This document shows, in pieces, positions 48,699 through 61,880 of a stretch of 64,000 nt of DNA. Source of the stretch: Colletotrichum lupini (taxonomy: Eukaryota; Ascomycota; Sordariomycetes; Glomerellales; Glomerellaceae); assembly GCF_023278565.1 (NCBI RefSeq), contig NC_064677.1:6758001-6822000 (forward strand), read 5' to 3'. How positions within the stretch are numbered: position 1 is the stretch's first letter; every line of letters starts with the position of its first letter. The notes under the pieces are model-generated. The model was not told where the DNA came from. It did no database searches and saw only the letters and a program-made list of their open reading frames with translations. The translations under genes and the position numbers were made by a program.

Positions 48699-51600
48699 TA
48701 TATTTTCAACTTTTTATCCGTGTACTATAGGTCAGGTCACGGGCCACATACTAAAATAGAATTTTTTTAATTTCTCCTCCTATATACCTCGGATAGAAAT
48801 TATAGTTATATTAAAATAGTTCCGAATTAGTTTAGGACCGATTCGGAACTTATTTAGAATAGCTTTAATAAATTCGCTAAACGATGCGGGTATTTTCCTC
48901 GAACTTAAATTACTAATATTACTTTTTAACCCTTATTACTTTAATTAATAAGTACGAGATAATCTTAATATATTTTAAGAATTTTATAAAAATAATAGTC
49001 TATTTAGATAAGAAGAGGTAAGACTTTTCTTAAACTATTTTTAAACTTATTCTAAATAGGTTTAGAACCCTTTTAATAAAACTTTTAAAGTATTACTTAT
49101 TTTAATCTTTACCGAAGCTATTATAAGCGGGTATTAGAACTAACGAAATAATTGCCGAACTATAGTATAAAAAATTATATATTATAATTAATTAATATAG
49201 TATTTAAAAATAAGTAAAGAAGGTATTATATACTATATCGATATACGTAGTTTATATTTAAAGGATATTAAAGCGCTATGGGGAACGGTATATAATACTT
49301 TTTAAAGTCGTTCTAAACTATTTTTAAACTAATTCTGAACTTAATAGTTTTAATATAATGATACTCGTTTAGTACCTCTAAAGACTATTATATTCGCTTT
49401 TTTATAAAATTAAGTTTATAAACGCTTTATGTATTATTATATTAATAGTAAAGCGTGTTTATATTTTAATTAAACTTTATTTTATTAGAACTATACTCGA
49501 GTTATAAAAAATATAGCTAAGGATATTACTTCTATACGTAAACGTATTTATAAGATACTATTAAAAAAAAGAGTAATTATATAAGTTTTCTAAATCGATT
49601 CTAAACTAGTTTAGAAATAGTCCTTATTAATTATTTTTATAAATAGGTAAAAGTATAGCTTAGATAATTCGAAATAAGTACTTCTTATACCCTATTTTAT
49701 AAAAATTATAGTATAGAGGTTATTAATAACTAATATAGTATATATATATTATCCTAAACCGATTCATAACTTATTTAGAACTAATTCCGAATCTCTTTAG
49801 TATATTCTTAATACTTAATTACTTATTATATAGTATATTTATAAGAATTTATATGGTAATAGCGAAAACTATTATATTGGATTTCCTCTGATTAAATATT
49901 AAGCCTATTTATTTTTAATACGCTCTATATTATAGGGAGAAGAGGTTAATATAGTAAGAGGAGATAAGTGTTACCTTTTTATAAGTAATAGGCGGAAATT
50001 ACGACATTGTAATAAGCTAGTTCTAAATCTATTTTAAATATATTCCGAAGTGATTTTAATATAATTTAGATATAAATTATGTTATTTTAAAAGAAATTCT
50101 CTAAATATTATGTTTAGTAAAATGGAACTATTGGGTACTAGTTAATATTACTATAAGACTAGTAATTATTTTAATTTCTTATAGTACTTATAAGTACCTT
50201 CTTTTACTACTTACCTAAATACCTAAGAGTATTTATTTAGAACTTTGGAATATTATAAAAAAGATTAGTTAACTAAGAAGCGGATTAAGTAAAGAAAACG
50301 TTTTAAATATGTTTAGAATTAGTTCCTAACTACTTTTAGATATATTCTTATAATTAAAAGAGCTTGTTAAGCTCTATAATAAATTTTATAGTCGGACTAT
50401 TATAGAGATTTGTAATGCCCTTAATAATACTAATTAGCTTATAAATATTATATAAATATAAGAAGCTCTTTATTTTTTAGCTAGGTTATCTCGCTTAGCT
50501 ATATAGAACGAGTATTAATATATATAAGCCCGTTATTATATTAACGTAAGTATTTTATAAAGCGTTAAGAACTATTTCTAAATTAATTCCGAATCTATTC
50601 TAATTTCTTTTTAGTATATTTAATATTTTGATAATAATGGGCATAATTATATTTATATTGCTTTTTATTTAGAGTAAGCTGAACTTTGGAAAAAGAATGC
50701 TTTTTCGATTTTTTAATTAGATATAAATTATAAGTATATTAAGGGCTATAATAAAGTTAAGGTTATTTAGGGCTAGTATAACGAAGTTTTTTAAAAAGGT
50801 TCTAAAGCGATTTTAAATCTATTCTAAAATATTTCTAAACTATTTATTAATTTTTTAAATAGCTATTCTACTCCTCTAAGTCTTTATAAATATAGAGAGT
50901 ACTAAGATATACTAAAGGATATACTAACTTATTTTTTAAATTTTTAAAGAGCGTTTTGGGTATATTATCTAATAGAAATATCTTTTTAAATATAACTAGG
51001 GGTTATTAGGTATTATTATTAACTAAGATTATAAGAACTTAATAAGTAAGTTTATAAAATCTTTTTATATAAGGTTTAGAATCGGTTTAGAACTAATTTA
51101 AAAAGGGTTCGGTTAATATTTATTTTTTAATTACGATTTATAATATCGCCCCTAGGAATAGTAAGTTAAAAAATATGTTCGATTTTACTTAGTTTATTTT
51201 TACCGTAGTATTAAGAAATACGTTTTAAAAAATCGCTCCTTAGATTTAAAATAGAATTAAATAAGGAGTATTTTATTTTATTAATTAAAAAAGGACTACT
51301 TTTTATTATATAGTTAATTACGAAGTAAGGTAATTTAGAACTTATTTAGAAGAGGTTTATAATTAATTCGGAATCGATACTAAGTAATCTATCGATCTTA
51401 CCTTAGGCTTAATATAAATCCTAAAGGAATATTATAGCTAAACTTAACTAGACCTATTTATAAATACCTCTTAAGGATTAGGATAAGTTTTATATTTATA
51501 TTAATACTATAAAAGCCTTTTATTAAGCTTTATATATATAGAGTAATCGTTTCGTCCTATTATTAGTTTATATTTAAAAATAGGTCGAAATCCTTTTAGA

Positions 51601-52848
51601 ACTAATTTAGAACTAATTATTATATTTAGATCTGGGGAATATAATAAATACTTTTTTGAGTAAAATACTCTTTTTTAAAATTAAGTATTTATTTTACTTA
51701 GCGGGATATATTTATTATTAAAAAATATTATATTTTAGTTAGTTATTTAAGTATAAACCCCTTAGAACTATTTATAACTAAATTTAAAACTAATTCTAAA
51801 CTAGTTTAGGAGTAAAACGTTAACGTCGTTTAGAATAACGAGAACTAGCTCTATATAAATAAGATATAGGGGCTTATTAATAATTTATTAAATTATTACT
51901 TTATAATTCTTTAAGCCTAGTACTTTTTAATATAAGTTTACGTAGCCAGTTAAGGTTTTAGAATCGGTTATAGTTATAATAAAGGGTATAAAATCTATCC
52001 CTAAGCCCTTTAGAACTCCTTCTAAATAGATTACGAGGTCTTTTCTAAGTAACTTCTTTTAGTATTATTTATTAAGATTTACGTTATATATTTATAATAA
52101 ATTTATAAAGCGAGGTTATTTAAAGTTAAAATAAGGATATTATTAAGTATTATACTTTATTAAATATTTAAAAAAGGGAGCTATGTTTAGAAGTAAGCCG
52201 ATTAGAGCTTAAGGAAAGGAGATTATAGTTATAAGAACTATAATAAAGACTTTAAAAATAGTTTAGAATCGATTCCGAATTACTTTAGACCCTATTCCTC
52301 CTTATTCTATAATAATTCTTAATAATAATATAAAAACTAAAAACTAAAAACTAAAGTTTAAATATATAATATATATATTATATATATTATATATATTATA
52401 TATATTTAATAAAGTTATAGTTATTTAATAATATAATATATTTTATAATTATATATTAAATATTTCGCTTATAATACTTTTTATTAATATACTTAATAAA
52501 GATAATTAAGTAATAATATAATATAATATAATTATTACTTTAGTTATGTTTTTAAGTTTTAAATAATTTAATATTATTTTAATATATATTAGATTTAGTA
52601 TTTAGTATACGTATTACGATTTAAATAATATTTTAATATTATTATTTAAAACTATTTAGTTTATAATATTATAAAGAAATTAAGACCTATATATTATTAT
52701 ATTTTTATTTTTATTATTTCAATTACTGATATTATTAAGTATTATTTAATATAAAGTAAACAGTATTATATAAATAATATATAATTACTTATAATAATAA
52801 ATGGGTTTTATAATAACAATAAAGATAGATAAATATATATATATATAT

Positions 52849-52980
52849 ATATATATTAATACTATATAATCGATATTAAGACCTGCCCGAGTAGTTAGTA
52901 AAAGTAGTATATATATATTAATACTATATAATCGATATTAAGACCTGCCCGAGTAGTTAGTAAAAGTAGTATATATATAT
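52849..52980 (+). repeat. 62-bp tandem duplication flanked by TA repeats
   Basis: A segment containing ATCGATATTAAGACCTGCCC occurs twice, 62 bp apart, without a mismatch, each followed by a short TA run. Exact identity in otherwise decayed DNA indicates a recent duplication. Confidence 0.85.
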
Positions 52981-55049
52981 AAATATATATAATAATAAAA
53001 ATATAAATGATAAATATAATAATTATAATTTTAATTATATCATATTTCGTAAGATATTCTAAAAGATAAAGGAAATAATACTAATTTAAAATAAGTAAAT
53101 ATATATTTAATAATAATATAACTATAAATAATACCTATATTTTAACATAAGAATTTTATATTTAATAATATTAATAAAGAGTAAAATAATAATAATTTTC
53201 TATAGAATAATATATTATTCTTTAATAATAATATAAATAGATATATAAATATTACTTATTATTAAAATATTCTTTATTATACTAGTCTTATTTTAAAACT
53301 TAGTTAATTAAAATAAAGATTATAAATATGTATATTATATATAAAGTTTATATTTTAATTAAGATAAAATAGAAAATAAACTAATTTTAGTTATATATCA
53401 AAACTTTAATTTTATAATATAATAATAAAATATAGAAGTAGTTTTAAATCCGTTCTATATTAGTTCTGAATTAATACTAAGAAACTACTTATAATAGGTA
53501 TTTTTTAAAAAGACGAAAGTATAAATTACTAAACTAATTCCGAACTATTCCCGAAACGATGCCGAACCGGTTTTAAATTACTTATTATTGTTTTTATTTT
53601 TAGCCTTAATATTACTTTTAACCTTAGTATTTTCTATATTATTATCCTTATTTTTATTTATAGTATTATTAAAATTAATTATAATAGGATTCTCCTAAGT
53701 AGAGATATTTTTAAAAAAAGAGGTAATAACCTCCTCTTCTTCTACCTCCTCCTTAACCTAAGAGAACTTTTATTAAAGCTAGTAAAAACTATTAGGCTAA
53801 GGGGGGGGGTAGGCTAAATAGTTTAGAATTAGTTTATAATTAATTCTAAATTAGTTCTAAAATAACTTATACTTTTTTCAAGAACTATAAGAAGTATATT
53901 TAAACTTAGTATTTATATTAGTAATACGACGTATAATAACTATATTAAGCTAAGTAAAAAGTAAGAATTAGTTTAAAATAAGCTAAGAATTACTTTAGAA
54001 TTATTTATAACTTCTTTACCTCTCTTATTATATATAAGGACTTTTAAGAAGGGAGTAGGAGATTTAGCCTTTTTTTTTTAAAAAGGAGTAGAGAGGGGGC
54101 TACGGACCTTACGGTTCTTACGGACCTTTTTTAGCTTATTATAAAAAGCTAAATAGATAATTAATTAACTAATTCTAAACTAGTTCTTAACTAGTTCCGA
54201 AATAGTTCTAAACTACTTACTTAAGGCCTTATTATTTATATTAATAGAGTTAGTACTTATTTTACGGCTTTTAATACGTATTAAAATATTATTAACTTTA
54301 TACTTATAAATATAAGTACGAAAATTACTCTTAAAAGTAAATTAAGTTTCTTAGGAGTTTAGAATTAGTTTAGGATTAGTTCCGAGTTACTTAGGAATTA
54401 CTTATAGTTATATAGGTAACTTTTTTATTATTAATTAAGAATTTATAATATACCTTATTAAGTATAAGCTTAATCTTATTATTTTAAATAATTCTAAATT
54501 AGTTCTAAACTAGTCCTAAATTAGTTCTTAATTATATATTTTATTATATTTAAAAAGGGGTAGGTTTTTATAGCAAATAGGATTACCCTTAGGGCTAAGA
54601 ATACTTAGATAGTAGTCCTAATACGCTTCTTATTTAGAATTAGTTCCGAACTAGCTTAGAAATAATTACGAAATACTTTTAGAAAATATAACTTATTAAA
54701 TACTTATAAAAGATTATAATAGGTAGAATTAATTCGGAACTAGTTATAAATTAATTAGGGAGCGAAAAGGTAGATTAATAACCCTCTTTATAAAGGGCTT
54801 AATATAAATAAGTAATAAATAAGATACGAAGCTAATAGGGGTATAATAAGGGCTATTTATATAGTAGGGTAAGAGGTATATAATTAGTAATATAGGTTAT
54901 AATTAGTAAAAGTAGTCTGTGCTTAGCTAAGGATTTTCTAACTAATTAAAAATCCGCTTAGCTAGTCCTACGGTAATTAAACTAGCTAATTAGAAAATTA
55001 GTTAGGTCACGTCCTTTTTCCTATGGTTAGGTTAGGTAACCGGGGGGGC

Positions 55050-55074
55050 CATAGGTCAGTTTACCTGTGTTCAC
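55050..55074 (-). repeat. Right terminal inverted repeat
   Basis: Inverted copy of 47841-47865; preceded by CCGGGGGGGCC, so both ends have a G-run just inside the repeat. Confidence 0.8.
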
Positions 55075-55082
55075 CCGGTCTG

Positions 55083-55739
55083 CGTAGTGCAAAAGCTCGA
55101 TCTCCCAGAGATTGCTCTAGGCCCAGCGGGGGCCAGCGCGATTCTTACTTCTTCTTTCCGTCTGTCTCCATCACGGATGGGCTGTCAGCCTGCCACGAAA
55201 GGATGGCGATAGGCGACTCTCATTGGGTCTCCTATTCTTAATTTCTTAGAAGTCACAACTGCGATCCCGGGCCAGGAGGCAGACTCGCTGGGTAAACCTC
55301 TTCCGCCACATTGACCTTCGGGATTTGCGGGGATACAATCAGGGCATTCGTTCGTCTCAACTGCGGCTTTCTTCACGGTGACCGCCTTCCGGTCTTAGCC
55401 CTTCAACCCACTAATGCCCGCAGAGCCTGAGTCTGAGCCCAACTTTGCCAGAAAGCACTGGACGACACTGGAACAGACCTGCTCCCTGTACGGACATACA
55501 CTATGTACATAGTAGACGGATATGCACGTCACGGTCCCTCGCAAAACCCGGATCCTCTTGCGCTCACTTAACCCGACTCAGCATCCATGAAGCCTGTTCA
55601 AATCCTACAGGAATCACCTTGTCTGCACGAGTAGGGACGAAGTCTGGACAACGGGTGTTCCGTGTCCAACGTCTCTTGCGCATTGGCGGACCACCGATGT
55701 GATCTCTCGCTTTGGTGAAAGAAGATACATTCCAAGCTA
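55083..55739. other. Intergenic between AT-rich element and SDR gene
   Basis: Composition returns abruptly to normal after the target duplication. No coding frame is supported; includes the 3' flank of the SDR gene. Confidence 0.5.
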
Positions 55740-56732
55740 TCACCAAGGGAGATGGAGCGGTGTTGAGAGCTCTTTGCCAAGAACCGGTTCAGCCGTACCG
55801 ATGTCACCTATGAAGGCGTATGTCAGTTAAGAGGGTCCTGTCCACCAGCAGGTGTCACCGCTCATCGGTACTTACGCGGACCTCTCGGCGCCCAGTACTC
55901 GCCCGTCTTGGAAATGTCGAGCTTTGTTGTCCATTTGATGAGACTTTCGGCGGCTTCGTCGGGGGTGACGGCTGCGACACTCAGACGTTAATGATCCTTA
56001 TGAAACTCACCGGGCCGCCTACGGGCTCAATGATATGAAGTACTTACCACCGCCATCGTCCCAGTACTTGTCGAATCCCACGCCTTTGGTCATCTCAGTA
56101 CGCATGAAACCCGGGTGCACGATACTGATGATGACGCCCTTGTCCTTCAAATCGAGACTCAACAGCTTGCCCACCATGTTCAATGCGGCCTTGGATGCGT
56201 GGTGGGCATAGTTGCCGCCGCCCTCCTTCTCGTGTCGGAGGGTGATGCTCCCGGACTCGGACGAGACGAGCACAACCTTGGAGTCCTTTTGGAGAAGACC
56301 GGCGTGCGCGAGCGCGTGGACGATGAAGACCGGGGCGATGGAGCTCGTTGTGTACATGCGCTGCTCCTCGGCCCAGTTCGGACCCTTTTCGGTGCTGAAG
56401 TCCTCCGTCGCGAAGTAGCCTGCCGTGATGATCTACCTCCCCGCCAGTTATTCAACACACTCTCCGGCAGCAGCAGGACGGGTGCATAAGAGGGAGCCAC
56501 TTACCACCGTCGAGAGCGGCTTCGAACCACCGAGCACACTGACTAGGGTCTTGCCGACATTCTCGTCCATCAAGTCGATACCTGGGAGCCACTTTACGGC
56601 ATCGGGGAAGCCTTCGGGTCCTTCTTCGGAACGCGTGGTGCCGTAGACGGTGTTGCCCGCGTCAGCGGCATACTGTTTGACGAGGGACGCCCCGAGGCCT
56701 CGCGTGCCGCCAACGACTAACACAGGAGACAT
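55740..56732 (-). CDS. Short-chain dehydrogenase/reductase (SDR), C-factor-like
   Basis: Four exons: 56732-56505, 56432-56048, 55971-55876, 55807-55740; introns 72, 76 and 68 bp, all with gtaagt donors. Product 258 aa. A Rossmann fold starts at residue 3 with VLVVGGTRGLGASLVKQYA, binding NAD(P)H. VVLVSSESGSI carries the catalytic Ser. The expected YxxxK motif is replaced: NYAHHASKAALN has His four residues before Lys, while the only Tyr lies two residues further upstream, so catalysis may differ from classical SDRs. HPGFMRTEMTK is the usual post-catalytic loop, and the C-terminus RGPRDIGTAEPVLG...LPW is a familiar fungal ending. It is transcribed away from the P450 at 57811 with about 1.1 kb between the two ATGs, suggesting a shared regulatory region. 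Confidence 0.92.
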
Positions 56733-57810
<1,078 letters not shown>

Positions 57811-59745
57811 ATGGCCCTCAATTACGGATCTATTGTGTTGTACATTGTTGAGATCACGATTACATATGTTTGCCTTTTGAATGCCCACGTTTAAGAAAGC
57901 TCTCACGCTGACCAGGTGTTATAGTACTTTTTACTCGGCATCTACAATCTCTACTTCCACCCGCTTCGTCGCTACCCAGGACCATTCCTGTGGCGCTTCA
58001 GTCCGGTGCCGAAGAACATCTACCTCCTGACAGGCAGATACGCCGTCAAAGCCCGCGAAATCCACGAGACCTACTCTGGCGCCGTTCGCGTAGCTCCCAA
58101 CGAGTTATCCTACATTCAACGTACAGTCACCGCACCTCACCTCATCTTTTCCTCCCCCTCCCGATGATTCACTCCGGATCAACAGTTCACAATACTAACA
58201 CGCATAAACAGCGCAAGCATGGAAAGACATCCTAGGCCGCCCGCTCAAATCCGAAATGGCAAAAGACATACGCTTCTTCGGCGGCGAGAATTTCGGCCGC
58301 GACAGCCTCGTCACGACGAGACCGCAAGACCACACCCGCCAGCGCCGCATCTTCACGCACGCCTTTTCCAACACGGCGCTCAAGGCGCAGGAGTCCTTGC
58401 TGGTGGACTACGCCGACCAGATGGTCGAGGCGATGGGCTCGCTCGCCCAGCGTGAGCGTCAGCGCCGGCGAGCGCACGGCGGCGAGGGTGAGGATGAGGC
58501 ATTCGGATCCGTCAACATTGTAGATTTGTACAACTTTGCCACGTTCGACATCATGGCTGACCTGACCTTTGGCGAACCGCTTCTGCTTCTCAAGAGGGGC
58601 GATTACACGCCCTGGGTGCGCAACGTCTTCGCGGGTCTCAAGTTTGTCATCTACGGGCTCGTCTTCCTTGAGATTCCGGTCCTGGGACCGCTTGTTCAGG
58701 CGGTTACGTCTGCGCCGCTGAAGAAGAAGGCGCAGGAGCATACCGACTTTGCGGGCCGGCTCGTCGATCGGCGGTTGAGGGAGGGACAAGCGCATCCGAA
58801 GCCTGATATTTGGAGTTTTGTACTCAAGCACAACGACGGCGACAGCAGCGACGATGATAGAACAAAGGGTATGGAGAAAGGTCTATCGAATGAGGAAATG
58901 CACGCCAACGCGGCCATGTTCATGGTCGCCGGGACGGAGACGTCGGGGACGGTGTTGTCCGGCACGACGTACTACCTGCTGCGGAACCCGCGGGTATACG
59001 ATATTTTGACGAGGGAGATCCGGGCCGCGTTTGCGAGGACGGAGGATATTTGCGTCGACGGGCTTGTGCGGTTAGAGTATTTGACCGCGGTGCTGATGGA
59101 GGGGTTGAGGTTGTATAACCCCGGCGGGGCGGGGATGCCGAGGATCGTGCCGCGGGGAGGGGCGGAGGTTTGCGGGGAGTATATTCCGGAGGGCGTACGT
59201 TCTGGACCCTTGTTTATTCCTTTGTGTCTTCCCCTGTTGCATAGTTACGGGATGAAGATAATGCTGTTTGGTGAGCTGGGAAGTTTAAGTGGAAGCTTAC
59301 AGTGAGATGGCAGACTCTAGTATCCGTCAACCCCTACTCGGCCTTCACGAACCCGGAGAACTGGGCCCGGCCGAACGCGTTCGTCCCGGAGCGGTGGATC
59401 CATATGGATGCGCCGGAGTGGAAGGGTGACAAGAGGGACGTACACGAGCCGTTTTCGTATGGGCCGAGGAACTGTCTGGGCAAAAAGTGAGTTACCACCG
59501 ACTACTAGCACCCTACTTTTGCCACTTGTATATTTTGTCCTTCCGTTCGCTGACGAAGAGCCTTGTGTGTGCTTTGGTCTAGTCTTGCGTGGATGGAGCT
59601 GCGTCTGCTGCTGGCCAAGACGCTGTGGCACTATGATCTGGCGCTCTGCCCCGGTATGGAGTCGTGGGTTGTGCAGAGGAATTATATTACGTGGGAGAAG
59701 GGGCCGTTGGTGGTGAAGCTGAAGCCTGTCCAGAGGGGTGGATGA
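57811..59745 (+). CDS. Cytochrome P450 monooxygenase
   Basis: Five exons: 57811-57867, 57925-58120, 58212-59194, 59314-59486, 59583-59745; introns 57, 91, 119 and 96 bp. The sum is 1,572 nt, 523 aa. The first intron donor (gtttgc) is weak, so exon 1 is the least certain. N-terminal membrane anchor GSIVLYIVEITITYYFLLG is followed by the hinge YNLYFHPLRRYPGP. I-helix oxygen-binding motif AGTETS; ExxR as EGLR (LMEGLRLYNPG); PERW; heme loop FSYGPRNCLG with the axial Cys. It is anchored to the endoplasmic reticulum and uses NADPH-P450 reductase. The PRIVPRGG and PEGTLVSVNPYSAF segments resemble fungal secondary-metabolism P450s of the isotrichodermin-hydroxylase type (CYP65-like), but substrate cannot be read from sequence. 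Lies between an SDR (divergent) and an FAD oxidoreductase (convergent). Confidence 0.93.
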
Positions 59746-60093
59746 AAGATGTGCTGTTCTCATCGTGTAGGAGGTGAGGGTAGAACACGGTATGGATTAT
59801 CTTGTTTTGTTTATCAAGGGTATACATATACCAAAGCCTGAGTTGAAATGTGAAAGATGCTTTCGAAAACCGATACATCGTATGGCGACACACCAAGCGC
59901 CTATCGTCAAAAGTAAAAGCTGTGACCAAAAAAGCACAGAGTCTACTAGCGATGGAAACTCGTTATTTACATCGTATATTTCGGTGAGATTCTGAGTCAC
60001 AGATTCCCCCAATAATGTGTTATATTGCCTAATGAGAAAGTATGTACAATGAAATGAAAAACTACCCGATAATGTTTCTGTAATTCTATCGAT
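59746..60093. other. Convergent 3' region P450/FAD oxidoreductase
   Basis: 348 bp between two facing stop codons; AT-rich with ATATACATATACC near 59820, consistent with overlapping 3' end signals. No gene. Confidence 0.6.
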
Positions 60094-61880
60094 TCAGTAA
60101 ACTCCAATGGCTTCACCGACAACGCTCTTGAACATTCCGTTCGGGTCAAACTTCTCTCTGACGGCCTTGAAACGGGCAATGTGCTACAATCCCTTGTCAG
60201 CAAACCATCACTTCTACATCGAACGGCGTGGCACCAGAACTTACATCGGGGTCGATGTTCTTCGCGGCCTGGGCAAAGACCTCGCGGGTATTCTTGGTCC
60301 AGTGAGGGCGGCAGGGGAACTCGTCAATGAGGACCTTGGCCAAGTTGTGATCTAGCAACAAAAACAAGTCAGTTTATATCCCTCCTTCATCGAGAAGCGG
60401 TGGTGCATTGAGCATCTCGCCGGGAAATGCACTCACAGAAAGGCTCGTTGAACCTGCTGTGATCGCCAACAGTCGGTCTGAACGTCGGGAAATCAAGCAT
60501 AATCACCCCCTTACTCCAATCCGCCCCGTCAGCAGTCCCATACGTAACCTGCCCCAGCAGATCAAAGTAAGGCCTGCCAAACTTGATGTTAATCCCGCTC
60601 CGGTACGTCGACGTCATGACGATCAACTTCTTCGCCTCATCATCGAACAACGCCCTCACGCGCTTCAACATGGCATTCGCCTGCGTGATCGGGAACGCCA
60701 GCTCGAGCGTGTACCCCTGGACCCCGACCTCCCACAGCGGCCTCTGGTCCGGGTACAGCCCGCCGATGAGCACGTCGTAGTTCCAGCCGTAGACGGGCCA
60801 CTCCTCGATGGGCTGGTTCGTCGTCTTTTCGCGGAAATTGGGCTTCGACCAGAGGCCGAAGAAGATTTCTTCGGCGAGCATGTTGGAGGTCGGGAGGTAG
60901 CGGCCGCTGTCGAGGAGGGTGCGGGCCGTAGTGCCCTCGAGGTCGGTGACGGAGAAGGTGTTTTGGAAGCCTTGCTGGTCCGAGGTGTTTGTGGGGACGA
61001 CGTCGTAGTAGCGGTGGTGGAATTTGCGCTTGTAGGGCCACCACTGCGTGGGGTTATTAGTCCATGGGGGGTTCCTTAGGGGAAGGGAGTGTGAAGTAAA
61101 CGTACCCAGAAGTTTGCTGTCGCGTAAGGCGCAATCATGCCGTAGATGTCGCCGTCTAGAACCTCGCTTTCCTCGAGCCTTTTCTCTCATCGTTAGCTTA
61201 GTCAAACTACACCAGCTTCGACGAACTCACGTCTTCTGCTGAGCATAAACCTTGAAGTCGGGGTAGATCTTAAACTTCATCCGCACAATGACACCCAACA
61301 ACCCAAGAGAAGTCGACGCAGCCAGCCACGTATCGTCATTATTGTCTCTCACAAGGTGCCTCAGCTCCCCATTCCCATCAATAATATCCAACTCCAGCAC
61401 GCCCGCCGCAACCATGGAATCCTCACGAATCGAGGACCGATGCGCTCCCATAGCAACACAACCCGCCAGCGTGATGTTCCAATTCACAAGCGTGTATCCC
61501 GCCGATGCGCCACGGGCATGGAGGTACTCGGCAAGCTGCAAGAACGTCACGCCGGCCTCGATGACTACGCTTCCGCCCTCGAGATCAAACTCGGAGATGC
61601 CGTTGACGTCCTCGGTGCGGATGATGACCGTGTTGGCGTCGTCGGAGCACATTGTGTCGTACCACATGTGACCCTTACCCGAGGCGCGGACCTTCTGGCC
61701 CGAGGCGATGGCGTCCTTGACGAGGGATTGGATGTCGGATACGCTGGTTGCGTTGTGGACTGCGGCGACGTCGTTGCAAGCGGGGAAGCCTGGGCCGTCA
61801 AAGGTGTTGTAGGGGGCTGCGGTGACGGCGGTCGATGCGAGCAGCATCGCCAGGAGGGGGAGGGGGCGTAGAGACGGCAT
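60094..61880 (-). CDS. Secreted FAD-dependent oxidoreductase, sugar-lactone-oxidase type
   Basis: Five exons: 61880-61231, 61178-61106, 61043-60437, 60351-60245, 60183-60094; introns 52, 62, 85 and 61 bp. Sum 1,527 nt, 508 aa. The ATG at 61880 gives a signal peptide, MPSLRPLPLLAMLLASTAVT, cut near AAPYN; the frame above starts with TTG. An N-terminal PCMH-type FAD-binding domain spans about residues 35-210 (KVRASGKGHMWYD, AGVTFLQLAEYLHARG, NITLAGCVAMGAHRSS). The C-terminal half matches the D-arabinono-1,4-lactone/L-gulonolactone oxidase domain, with WWPYKRKFHHRYYD and the HW-x-K-N signature as RPHWTKN near the end, followed by FDPNGMF. These flavoenzymes oxidise sugars or lactones, or in biosynthetic clusters tailor small molecules. 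The usual covalent-flavin His-Ser pair is replaced by GKGHMW, so flavin linkage is uncertain. Confidence 0.92.

Larger units (their letters stand above)
47941..54760. repeat. Dispersed arrays of a degenerate 11-bp repeat
   Basis: About 27 short arrays, each of 2-5 tandem 11-bp units with consensus A(C/T)TAGTTCTAA or its complement TTAGAACTA(A/G)T. The clearest is 48305-48359: ATTAGTTCTAA, ATTTGTTCTAA, ATTAATTCTAA, ACTAATTCTAA, ATTAGTTTTAA. Others include 54168-54222, 54488-54530, 54356-54405, 53820-53867, 51766-51812, 50797-50847 and 49304-49343. Array-to-array spacing is mostly 150-300 bp, with a gap at 52300-53430. Sequences between arrays look unrelated to each other. They are confined to the AT-rich element. 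Confidence 0.7.
47841..55074. mobile_element. 7.2-kb AT-rich DNA transposon-like insertion with TIRs and 8-bp TSD
   Basis: 7,234 bp. The left end reads GTGAACACAGGTAAACTGAC and the right end is its exact inverted complement; the inverted repeats continue to about 25 bp with one mismatch. The flanks carry an exact 8-bp direct duplication, ccggtctg (47833-47840 and 55075-55082), so the whole block entered as one unit. 8-bp duplications are made by hAT, P, and Kyakuja/Dileera/Zisupton-type transposases; the termini alone do not decide. The outer about 70-100 bp are GC-balanced, the interior is extremely AT-rich and no open frame of 60 codons survives, so any transposase is unreadable. The interior contains the 11-bp arrays, an internal copy of the right end and a 62-bp duplication listed separately. 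Confidence 0.75.
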
